Below are positions 13,201 through 24,021 of a stretch of 64,000 bases of DNA, one piece after another (the first letter of the stretch is position 1; the number at the start of each line of letters is the position of its first letter). Made by a program: the position numbers and the translations under genes. The notes beneath the pieces are model-generated. The model did not search any database. It saw only the letters and a program-made list of their open reading frames with translations, and was not told the origin of the DNA. This DNA comes from Trichostrongylus colubriformis. Its lineage: Eukaryota; Nematoda; Chromadorea; Rhabditida; Trichostrongylidae. Location: positions 41,600,259 through 41,664,258 of the forward strand of contig OZ022260.1 in NCBI GenBank assembly GCA_963978905.1, written 5' to 3'.

Positions 13201-16200
13201 CGGGGTTTCACAACTTGGTCATGGAACGAAATACCAAAAAAATACTCCCATACCCGGATTCATTCCCCTGTTTTTTGTAGAAGTACGAATTTACTAACCG
13301 ATACGCAATGTCTCATCGTAAGTAGTAAAGTAGCTTCCATCACTATGCACAACCAAGACGTTATTGGTGACCCGTTTATGGAGTGGAGTCAACGGTAGAC
13401 CACCGACACCCACATGTTCGCTCAACTGGAGCGCTTCGATTACAAAATTAACCTGAAAACAGCTTAATAACTTTTTACAAACTTCCGACTCACGAATGCT
13501 CGTCCTACATCATTCCACCATAAAGCATCAGTGTGTTCTCCTTTCCTTAATGAAATGTCGGAAAAGTTGCGTTTTTTACTCCCATATATTGGGTAGTCTA
13601 AAAAGTTTTTTCGTATTTTTAAATACTGCTTTTTCCCTCCAAACTGCTTTCCAGCAATCTCTTCTGTACATACACATGTAGTATAATTCCACACGCATCT
13701 ATAGGTATTATTGTCTTCCATCTCCCGGATAACCCTTTTCGGCAAAATAAACATATCAACGGTCAACCTCATTTTCAATACAAAAATTAGGAAAAATTTT
13801 TTCTTTGAATGGCGTCAGACAGGGAAAGGAAAAGGTGATAATCCAGTGGAGCAAGATGAGGGCTATAAGATGGATGGGGCAGCAATTTTTATCCAGGCTT
13901 GAGAATTTTTTGGCGAGTCATTTTTTCATCAGTGGTAAAAATTTTTTTGAATTTTTTCTTTTAAAAAATTTTCGAGCTGGGATAAAAATTGCTGCCTTAT
14001 AGCCCTGATCTTGCTCCATCGGATTATCACCTTTTCCTTTCCCTATCTAACGCCATTCAAAGAAAAAAAATTGGAATTGAAAATGAAGTGACTTTTGATA
14101 TTTTTATTTTGCCGAAAAGGGTTATCCGGGAGATGGAAGACAACAATACCTATAGATGCGTGTGGACTTGTACTACATATATATGTACAGAAGAAATTTT
14201 CTGGAAAGCAGTTTTGAGAGAAAAAGCGGTATTTAAAAATACGAAAAGACTTTTTAGACTACCTAATATTATAGTTATATTCTAGTTGTTCCTTTCGGGC
14301 CACATTCAAAGTTTCAAGAGTAAGGAAATGGCAGAAAATTAAGACCTTGGAAAGTTAAGCCCCTACAATGTTTCGGGGTATGTTGGGGCACACGGATTTT
14401 AACCTCACCCTCAACCCTGTGACACGGATTATCCACCCACTTGCTCATGTACATATATCATACCGCCGTACAAATCTATTGCGCTGCATTCATGATTGGG
14501 TGAGGCTACCGTGACATACAACAAAAAAAGGGAATTTTTGAGAGAAAATTAATTTAAGGCCTCCTATACATAAGAAAAGATCCAATTTGTTAAAGACGGA
14601 TGTCCCACTCAGTTCTCCTCTCAGTATTCGTACAATGGTCTACTCGCTCTTCAAAATGTCTTCGGAAAAAAGTTCCGCAGAGAACTTGTTAAGGGGATGG
14701 GCATGGTCCTCACGTGCACCGCCGGCCTTGCCAACCGTGTGTCCCAACCGCCACCCAAAGTTTCGTCCACACGGGCACCGCGGGCGGAGCCAGAAGAGTT
14801 GTGAAGCAAATGGTGACGATCACGTTCTTGGTTGTTCGATGTAGAAGGAAAACAAGATCGAGCACGGAACTTGGGAGCATAGACATGAAAATGAGCCCGA
14901 TCAAAATAAATTAAAACCGAGCACGTGAACGCCACCGCTTGGCTCCACAGCCCTAGCACCTTTAACAGCGCGCCCAAACTTTAAGGAGTGCATCTCTGCA
15001 GGGTTCTGATTTTTTCGCGTGAAATTTACCGTAGTGAACAAGTACGAAATAAGTTTATGGGAGTGAGAAAAATCCAAATATGTGTGAACGGTTTCTCAAC
15101 AACAAGTTCGAGAACAAAGATCTTCTGCAGAACTTGGAGACACATCCCGCGATAGGCCATTAACGAAAATTGGCGAAGAATATCTGGATTTTATGGACCT
15201 GTATAATATTATTCCACTGTTTGGTGCTAACAGTTCATACAAAGAACAGGTGCGGATCAGGAGAATAAATGATCACAAAGTTGTAGGGCCTCTCTCTTTT
15301 TTTTCTGACACCTGCTAACATGTTCAGTTTGAATTTTACAGTGAATATCCGAAAATCGAGAAGGTACCCAACCATCGTACCCTATAGAGAGAGAAATAGC
15401 GCAGAGAGAACTTGCCTTAATTTTGAGTATTTTATCCTGTGCCGTATTTCTCAGATAGCTCACATCTCCAACAGCGAGTGAAACCTGGAAAAAGTAACGT
15501 TCCACTGAATATTTTTAGCATCCACAACAACAGACGCAGACAAGTTTTACGTCACTTTCCCTTTTCTCATCTACCCACGTCTTGCCGACATAAAACCCGC
15601 TGAAGAAACGCTCCACGGGGCGTCCAGTCTCGCGGTTACCGTAACCCAGTGGGAGAAGTGAGTCATAGATTGCTGCTCTCGTTGGCGCTGATTTCGAGAA
15701 GCGTCGGAATGAGTCAGACGAGAATCGATAGGGTGCAGCTACCGTTTCCCTCGCAACGCCTTGATTATTGTGAAGCGGATAAATCAAGCTCTCATGAAAA
15801 TCTTCAGCAGATTTTCCAAGTGTCCTAACAATATTCTAGGCTTGCTCTCGTCAGTCGTTTAGGATTATAGGAGCGTTGGGTCCCTAAAAACCGATCCCAA
15901 AAGGAGCACATTGGACCTCATTGGCTGGCTGTTTCGGATTACCATCGGTCTTTAAATTCAGCAGAGATTGCATTCCAAGCTTTACTCAAATACGAAGATT
16001 GAAGACACACCCCTTGCTACTACATGACAAATCGCAACTTTGCAGTAGGTCATTTAAATTAATGAAGCAAACTGATGCCGGCTATTCTGGGACTATCCCA
16101 CGGTGAGATTACATGGTTTCCCGGAACCGAAAATTTTCAAACGGGTCAAAAACAACTGAATGTACAATAACAATGTTCTGGAGTGCAGAGAAGGAAGTCG

Positions 16201-19200
16201 CTCACCATAAGATTCATCAGCAGAATAACGGTGATAATCTCAAAGACAAGTACCAGAATACTGGGAATCCATTGACGGGTGCCTGTAATCCCTCTATTAA
16301 TGATAGCCTTTCCATGGTGGTAGAACATGTCAATTAGAGGGCTTGTCACTGCCAAAAGAAATTTAACAATTCGAGAAAATGTGTAAACAATAATGTGAGG
16401 CTCCAAAATTTTATTATCAAAAGACTCAAAAATTTTCACAAGGTGTTTCAAAAGGTATCGCAAAAGGAATTTGAGTCTAATGGAGAGCTTTCGGCGCCTA
16501 ATTCGAGAAAACTATAACAATCTCATTATTTTTCATGGATAAGACTTGCTCAAAAGCAAAATTCGTGGGCAATGACCCAAACGTGCTGAGTGGGACCTGT
16601 ACAAGCAGCCAGTGGGATACGAGAGAGCCTATAACGTCTCCTAGAACGCCTCCCATTGGTGGATGCTTTAGGCAGTAGTTTTTTTTTAAGGATTCTGAGA
16701 CTTACGGTGCGTCTACATATAGCTCCTAATTAATTATATGAGTCCGACTTTTCGCATGCTGAACGTTCGAATCATGGTTCATAAGGAAAACCTGCTTCCC
16801 ATTAAGAGTAGTGCTCATGTTTTTTTTTCGTTATCGAACTCTACCCTGATCCGTTGATTGAGCGATTAAAAGCTATGTTCACGCTTTATAATACTGCTCA
16901 TAACTGTACAAAAAATCAGGCATCGGTCTTCCTGACCAACCTTAGTGTTTTGTTTTAGCAATTTTTCCTTACACTTCATAATGACCGTTTTGATGATCCA
17001 ATTCGATCGCCCAATACACAAACATGCCGGACAAGTACTCGTATCTAATACTAGAATTCTGATGACATCAAATTCCAGACATGCTATTACATACAGGCAT
17101 TCAGAAAGCAGGTGCTAGTTGTTAATTATTCGTAGCTCTAACACGCTTCATTCCCTTCTATCAGCAATAATAATAAACTGATTTTCGAAAAGATCATTCG
17201 AAAGACGGAACCTAGTAGCTCCCTTTTTATTACGCAGCGTCTTATAGTGTCGCTACATTAATTTAGCATCCAAAAATACCCTGAAATAAAGATTTCAGCC
17301 ACTAAAATCGTGAGCAGTGTTCCACATCGTAGGAGCGTTATGAATAGAAAAAGTATGAATACCAACTTCTCCACGTCGTTCTTTGAACTGATAGAGCTCA
17401 TCGACTGGTTTGACACATCATGTCAAATCTCGAATTGAAATTGAGCCCCCTTTTTCGTGAGGTGGATTTTCCACCCTTTCTACCCCGCCTCCCCCCCCCC
17501 CATATCATAACCACCATTCTTGGTCGATTCATACTCTTTCTCCTCTTTCCTCACTCTTTTTCCAGAAGCAGAAAGCTCGAGTGACAGTTATTTGAACTGA
17601 ATGCCTCACGATAGTGTGACTTGTTATAGGACAGTCTTGGGAAATTCCCATCGACATCGTACATCAACCAGTGAGAAGGGAAAGGGGGAAGAATTGTCAC
17701 TGGTGTAACTTCAGGAAACTGCTAGAAGATCCCTCAGCCTATAGAGAAAGTCGTAATCGCGATGGACGAGACAGGCTCAACACCATCATGAACTCTAATT
17801 GAAATTGACAGTGCGACGATGGGGAAACGAAGTCAGCGCGTGAGAGGCATCTCTTCGTGGCTTCCCCTTTTAGCCGTTAATAAGCTGAAACATACGACGG
17901 CGGATGTAATTAGCAATGCATACGTTATGCATAGGTTCCAATGGAATGGATAGTTAGCAGACCCTTGATACACTGCTCTCAACAATGTTCACGACACACG
18001 TGCTTCATGACTTCTAGATGATTATGGTTTGAAAGTAGTATTTTCAAATAGGCTCCCAAACCCGTTCACCTCACAGAACAAGCGAAGTTTTCGCAGCAGT
18101 GTTTTAGCCATACATGGTGTTTTTGGTTGAAAATCATATGAAAATAACACATGTAAATCAGAGGTTGACTCCCCTCTCAATACCTCAATGCCTGATCGCA
18201 AGATACGAATCCTTCAGAATGCCTCGTGCACCGACCATCTGCTTTAGACATCGAGATTTCGTAAAGATATTTCGTAAAAGTAAAGCCCCAACAGACTATT
18301 GCAATCAATATCCAGTTTCTTTAGAGAAATATGAGAATTCATTTCTAAAGCTATCTCTTTAACCCACGTACCTCACATCAATTAAGCGACACCACTGCTA
18401 TGGTTCATTATTATGGATGAAAGAATGATGAATGATGGGTGTCATCTAATAGCCCTTTGGGCTACACCACACACACCTCTTCAATGAAGCATCATAATCG
18501 AATTTGAAAGCAACTGGGTTATACAAAGGTCATAGAGTTTCGAACTAGTCCATTACACCTGAGAAATCCTAATGGCGTAGATGAAGGGGGTGCGTCAGAA
18601 CTGTCCAACCAGGTCACCGCGCCACGCGGATCGTGATCGCGCGCCAAGTGCCTTGATGGTCCCGTTGTGAAATGGCCGCACCCTGTGCAGTGCGCCCCCC
18701 GTCCACACGCGTGATCCGGCTTAATTGAACCGTCCTAATGCACACCCCGTGGAGAAGCTGGCTGACCCGAGCGGATTAATTCTTGTGAGCCGCATAAGCG
18801 CAATGTGGCTTCCAGCACTTGCTCAGGTACCATTCCACCAAGTCCTTTTTCGGTCGAATTGTTTGAAAAGAAGAAAAATAAATTCACAAACCGAGAATGT
18901 CATTTGCATCCACTTCACCGATCATCATAGTCGATGTCTTAGTGATTGCCTGAAGTATGATGAAGAGTTTCTCCAAAACAGTGGCGTTGTCATCCTAAAA
19001 CCGTAAAATTCCAGTTCAGATAGTTTTCCAATCCCTCAAATAAAAACACGTTTTACTCACCGTCTTTAGGCTTTCCCATGGTTCCGTGCCCGAATCTCTC
19101 ATAATCAAGTGAAACGCAAATGAAAATGCGACCAATGTGGGAATCCAGATGGTGGCGATCTGGACATATGCTCACTTCATTGTTCAATTCTCCACCGTTT

Positions 19201-22200
19201 TTACAACTTGAGAACTCACATGTCCGAACGAACGTAATATACGGACCATCATAAATATATAAATACCGTAAGGAGATTTCCTTAGGATGTAGAGGAAATT
19301 CACCCATGCGGAGATGATGGCCACGATTGGGAGGAACCATAGAACGACTTTCTAAATTCAAGGCTAGAGGTAAGATTAACAAAACCGTTTCGGTGATTAA
19401 ACTTATTCTATTTGCAATTTTCACAAATAGGGGAAATGACTACATAGTAACTACATACATATACAGTAGCGCTCAAAAGTCTTCGGCGAAATGGACTTTC
19501 ACTTGGGGTTTTTCACTTATAACTTTTTTGCAACTGCACCGATCTAAGAGAAATTTTAGTATGTTGTACTTGGAGACACTGCATACTTAATATACTATTT
19601 TGGCGCTCAACGGTATAGGTTACGCGGTTATATGAAATTTTTTGTTTTTGGAGTGCCATCCCTATGCCGTCCCGCTGAGCCGCTGTCATCAAAAATCGTG
19701 GTCTTTCTACAATATATTAATGATCCCTGAGACTTGCTCGTTCTGTTTGTGTAAAGAAACCCGTTCCCCTTGACCAAGCCTTTTACTTTTTTTTGGGCGG
19801 TCTTGTAGTAAATTCTTGTAAAAAACCATGAAAAGTGTCAAGCGGCACTCAAGTAGAAGGAAATGTTGACAATAGGTTCAGGCATCACATATTAAAATTT
19901 TGTTAAATTCAGTCAAGTAGAAAAAAAGTTATGACAAAAGAGTTTTGGCCGAAGACTTTTGAGCGCTACTGTATGTATAGCTATTTATATTCTACGAAAG
20001 AAGGAATATTTTTAAAAAGGAGTCACAAGTGCACGCCATGTATTTCACAGTTACGTCGTGATACTTCAGCTACAGAACTGATACAGTCCATTCCGGAGCG
20101 CCTGATAGGGCGTGGCCTACGGAATTCTGTGAGAGTGTATCAGACTCTCTCACTCGGCCATACACTGTAACTCCTGCCGCGTACTCTCACTCTCGCCACT
20201 CACCCATGTCCGTAGGCCACGCCCTATCAGGCGCTCCGAAAGGGAGTATATGTGTGCATAAATAATGTTATCTTCAGTTTGAGGCTGATAACTATGGAAA
20301 AAATGAGGAAGCCTGATTGGTCTTGGAGAGGAGTCGAATACGTTGTGAGAGCTAACCGAAGCAGACTTTGGACCATTGCTCCATAAAAGGTAATGAACAC
20401 ACAAGTAATCGAACCTTACCTTGACTTCCTCATGGTAATCATCATAGCTGAACAATGTCGGTAGCCAAACGTAGAGGAATGTTGCCAAGTATGTGGCCAG
20501 ATTGAAGGTGTATGCGATAACGAACCAGAAAGAGATCGAATGTGAGATGCGTGCTTTAATAGCTCCTTTGAGTAGCTGAAAATCGTTAGAAGTAGGCAAT
20601 AACGCACTAAAATAATAATGAGGATTTCATTTTCATACAAAAACATTCTAAGTGCATGTAGCCAAAATCACAAAGGCCTATAACAAAAACAAAAACGATA
20701 AATCTATGAAGGATTACCATAAAAAAAAGGAATAACGTTAAGAATGCTGTGACAGCAATGTCTTTAGCCACCGAACTTGAGAATATATGTGATGACAGCA
20801 ACAACAGAAAGATTCCAAAAGCTGAAAAGCAATGTTTATATCACAGCAAAACCTGAATAAAAAACAAAGGTACAATCGCAATGGAGAGGGGCATCTTACA
20901 ACTGCACACCTAAGCACCCCTAAGACATCTTTAAGAGGTCAATCTGCACATCCAAGCGTATATTTCCCTAGACCTTGGAGGATTAAGAGAACTGAGGAAT
21001 TCCCTTCTTATAGGATCAGTTAAAAATAGCGTCCATAATGGGATGCTCCACCCTCACTGCGATAGTACCGAAACAAAAATTGTCAAAAACTATACCTAAA
21101 ATATGTAGAGTGTAGAAGAAAGCACAATCTATCAAGCGTTCATTGATGAAATTCAGCACCATCGGATGACGAATCACACCCCATTTGTTGTCTCTTTTCT
21201 AAGTATCACATACGTATAAAATAAGCTTTAATTGGATAAAATAAAAAATAACAGCATTAGAAGGCAGCCGATGGACACCAAGGATGATGGCTTGCTTGAG
21301 TCAAATTGACATGGCTGGCCATAGGAACGATTAACTTCCATACGAAGAGAAGGATTTTCTTCATAGAGTATCTCACCAGGACGCAAGAGAAACACCTTGA
21401 GGGCACCGCGTGGAGTACGGAGAAAATGAGTATTGGATGTTTTTTGAATATGAACCTTCCACTTCAGAAAAGCTGATGTGTGGCGAAACTCGCACTGGAA
21501 AATCGGCTTAGTATCTCATCACTGCAAGTGGCTGCCACGCATCCGTCGCAGGGGTTGCCTCGAGGGCTTACAGCGTTCGTGGCCAGCTTATTCAGCCCCT
21601 CTCCGTCTGCATCTACCTCAGCGGGTAGTAATGCAAAGGGGCACGAAAGAGAAGTGGGGGCATGGTTCGGTTTTTCGTCGTTTTATTTCGTTCATTCTCT
21701 ACTGTTACACTGCCGAGCACCTGTATTTTTATATTCCCCAACTATTCCACGTTCGTCAAATTCATCCCATCCAGTGTCTTTTTTTTTGGAGAAGTAGTGA
21801 AAGAAATACAAGGGGATTCCCCGTTAGGAAGCTAGGGGTCAAGAGATGGGTCTTGTCTTGCAACTTAGTTCCCTGCAAGCTGATCGGTGTAAAAATGCTT
21901 GATGTCAGACGACGTCATCTGCTTCGTTTCGTATTTACTACGAGTATTATTATGCCACCGCTAGGCGCAAATGACTGAACTGAAGTGGTTCTCGAGCCCC
22001 AGATGAGCAACTGGAAATTCGCCCGATCCAGCCGTTTCTTTAACGCAAATAACGGCGCTTTGGTTGTTGGTAAAGCGCTCGGAGGTGGAAAATAGAAGCA
22101 GTGCGGTCCGGTCGGGAGCGCTTCTCTCACACTGCGTCGCTAGCACAGCCTTTAGTGCTCCATTCAAGTGATGGCTAAACTATTTCTTTGCATGACATCG

Positions 22201-23772
22201 CTGCGTGGAAGTGTATAAAATGTCCCTACGTCAAAGCAAAAACGCTGAGGCAATATTCGGATGATGGATGAATTCCATTCTATTTGACATGAATCAGAGA
22301 CCTTTCAACAATGTTATTTCAGCTGTCGGAGAAGGATTGATGTCTCTATCAAGCACACGCTAGCGGGTTCCAGTGGAGGGCTATAAAAACTTCAAGAAGT
22401 TTCTGTTTTAAGAGACAATTACAATTCCCTGGAGGATTGAGCAAGTCATGAGCACAATCGAATACTTGCAAGTGCACGATGAGTAAATTTCCTTTTATTT
22501 TTAGAAAAGAGGTATAGAACTGCACACAGAGAGAAGAGAAAGAGCTGCCGAAAAGAAGCGAAAGAAGCGGTAAGAGTCAGAAAGGTGAAAGACGACAGGG
22601 AAAAAGTGGACAACTCACTAATTCTGTCAGAACTCTCCAATCGATCACCTCTGAGGACGAAGCTCTTCTGAAATTCAACATATTTTATGATATGCTGTTG
22701 ATGTGGAACTATTGATACCCACAGCAGCGGACCATTGATCTCATCTGGAGAAGTCTTTGCAGGTCTAAAAATATGAAAACGATAAACAACCACCTGTCTA
22801 TTTCTTTGAACTATCTAAATAACTTACTTCGCGGAGTAATCAAAGAGAAATACGATCTTCTCCTCAGCGTCGAGATGTTTCACTCGACTTCTCGAGTTGA
22901 AGAACTCGAGAGTATTCCTGTGAAGTTTACTTATCAAAGTTTTCGTATGAAATTGATAACGAATTCTCGAAGTATGAGGCAAGGGTGAAGCAGCAGGGAG
23001 AAACATATGGTCTGCGGATCGCATTCCTCCCATTCCAACAAAACTTCCCATCCCCAAGCCACACAATTCTATGCCGACGTCTGAGAGAACAAAAACACTG
23101 AAATGCGTATGGCGTGGTGCTCGCAAGTCTATGCACAGGCCATGTACCCTTTCAAACACCATTGCATTTCCTAAGCATGGTCCAGTGCGCGGCGCACTAT
23201 GAAATTGAATAGGATAGTAACGTGAGCTTGATCGCTTCACTATCTTTACTATGAATAAACTCCTACGTAGTCAATCAGGTAATAACCCTCTGCGTACAAC
23301 ACAAGAAGGATTCAGAAAAAAAAAATCCTCAAAGCTATGACTTCAGATGCCTTCGGTGACGCGGAGCGTGTCACTTCCTGGGCCGAGTGTAAATTGGTGG
23401 TAACATCAAGCAAATGTAATTACCGATTCTGCCCTTCTCAGAATTCCTTCGATTTGCAACAAAAGTCACTGATCAGATATCAAATTACCATCTCCGCAAT
23501 CGCACCCAAACACCTACTTTACATTGTAATGGAGCAGTTTTCCTACCGTGTGGAGGCTTGAAAAACATGATGGGTAATGAGTGCCCAGCCAGAGGACGGC
23601 CCATTATTCGTTCGTAATTTAATTTTGCATTGATCTTAAATATGAAATGGCTCTCATCCACAAACTTACTCAAAACCAAGGTATTGAATAACATGTTTAT
23701 CATGTTTTGAACTTGCTTTGAGATGCGGTAAACAACACCTACACAGCTGTCGCAAGTAATCAGCCACAACAA
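10220..23772 (-). CDS. TRPA: TRPA-family cation channel (N-terminus unresolved)
   Basis: Phase-consistent exons on minus, 5' to 3': 23772-23670 (5' edge unsure), 22917-22828, 22764-22619, 21472-21336, 21198-21096, 20821-20718, 20575-20420, 19351-19220, 19159-19061, 18994-18892, 16282-16206, 15484-15416, 13452-13299, 12825-12782, 12722-12612, 12522-12465, 12093-11993, 10294-10220; about 620 aa. The pre-S1 part reads GVIRHPMVLNFI. S1-S5 are hydrophobic (YTLHILAFGIFLLLL, ISFWFVIAYTFNLA, VVLWFLPIVAIISAW, IWIPTLVAFSFAFHL). The pore region is TKTSTMMIGEVD. S6 ends in VILLMNLMVSLAVGDV, a TRPA hallmark. A tail of roughly 200 aa follows, ending GLDWTGYIDL. Family knowledge: TRPA channels sense irritants or temperature and carry many N-terminal ankyrin repeats. 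Only one ankyrin-like stretch (WVSIVPHQQHIIKYVEF) is visible here. The first exon is not established; a candidate with an ATG at 24021-24019 exists. One intron starts with GC. Confidence 0.85.
11316..11455. repeat. Small fold-back element in TRPA intron
   Basis: GCCGTCAGACTTCGCGATTT at 11316 is mirrored by AAATCGCGAAGTGTGACGGC ending at 11455, with one mismatch. The 100-bp centre is GC-rich and non-coding. It lies in the last intron of the TRPA-like gene. Confidence 0.7.
11614..11735. repeat. Fold-back MITE, family sharing GGGCGTGGCCTACGGA ends (copy 1)
   Basis: GACAGGGCGTGGCCTACGGA starts the left arm and its complement ends the right arm, extended by CTTGGATGA/TCATCCAAG. A second copy of the same family is at 20091-20240, also within the TRPA-like gene. 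Both are non-coding. Confidence 0.8.
13589..14266. mobile_element. Palindromic mariner derivative (678 bp) with TA duplication
   Basis: Ends read TTGGGTAGTCTAAAAAGT and ACTTTTTAGACTACCTAA and are flanked by TA on both sides, as in Tc1/mariner insertions. The two arms are long inverted copies of each other around a centre near 13930. Each arm carries the same decayed transposase C-terminus: the right arm reads YSPDLAPSDYHLF, a mariner signature near the last catalytic Asp, and the left arm reads DLAPLDYHLF in the opposite direction. So it is an inverted duplication of the 3' part of a mariner, not a working transposon. It sits in the GC-AG intron of the TRPA-like gene. Confidence 0.85.
14267..15415. 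other. Remainder of TRPA intron with GC-rich block
   Basis: Non-coding for the TRPA-like gene. A GC-rich block at about 14690-14980 has overlapping open frames on both strands and a sharp composition shift from its AT-rich flanks, which suggests an inserted repeat. No family recognised. Confidence 0.4.
16283..18891. other. Long TRPA intron between pore and S6 exons
   Basis: This 2.6-kb intron separates the pore exon from the S6 exon. It has a C11 run at 17491-17501. A GC-rich patch at 18590-18720 stands out from AT-rich surroundings and is probably part of a dispersed repeat. No coding sequence seen. Confidence 0.5.
17491..17501 (+). repeat. C11 homopolymer
   Basis: Eleven consecutive C residues within an intron of the TRPA-like gene. 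One of seven runs of 11-15 C or G in the window. Confidence 0.95.
19464..19971. mobile_element. Tc1-like MITE with CAGTAGCGCTCAAAAGTCTT ends (508 bp)
   Basis: Terminal inverted repeats begin CAGTAGCGCTCAAAAGTCTT and are bounded by TA on both sides (19462-19463 and 19972-19973). A second, looser mirrored block (ATAACTTTTTT) follows inside. No transposase frame is present, so it is a non-autonomous Tc1/mariner superfamily element. It lies in the intron upstream of the TRPA S4 exon. Confidence 0.85.
20091..20240. repeat. Fold-back MITE, GGGCGTGGCCTACGGA family (copy 2)
   Basis: The left arm TTCCGGAGCGCCTGATAGGG and the right arm ending CCCTATCAGGCGCTCCGAA are inverted copies, continuing through the GCGTGGCCTACGGA block shared with 11614-11735. 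This copy keeps about 12 bp of extra terminal sequence and may show the true ends of the family. Confidence 0.8.
21480..22618. other. TRPA intron containing a GC-rich probable repeat
   Basis: From about 21490 to 22170 the base composition rises, and open frames of 60-166 codons occur on both strands without a match I can name. The flanking TRPA exons are AT-richer, so this looks like an inserted dispersed repeat and not extra coding sequence. Confidence 0.4.
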
Positions 23773-24021
23773 CTTTTAACCTTTTTTTCAAATGAGGTGG
23801 TCTGAATTTCGAAAAAATGTCATTGCGTATGCTCGCACCGTTCCTATCAGAATTGCTAATATTAGAAATAACATAATATGTTGAAATCTACAGGAGATCT
23901 CATGAAGTAATCATTTAGGAAAACATTTACGTATGCCAATCCACCCACCGAAACCTTCCGCTACATTGAAATGATGGTTAGCAGATTTTCGATGATTTGC
24001 TCTCGAAAATGAGGTCAACAT

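Noticed and set aside
21245..21440. Separate GPI-anchored protein ending SIGCLLMLLFFILSN on minus
   Set aside because: The hydrophobic end appears only if the TRPA exon at 21472-21336 reads through its donor. The phase of the surrounding TRPA exons is better explained by splicing at 21336.
21478..21978. Plus-strand protein of 166 codons
   Set aside because: It lies in a TRPA intron in a GC-rich block with open frames on both strands and shows no domain. More likely a repeat.
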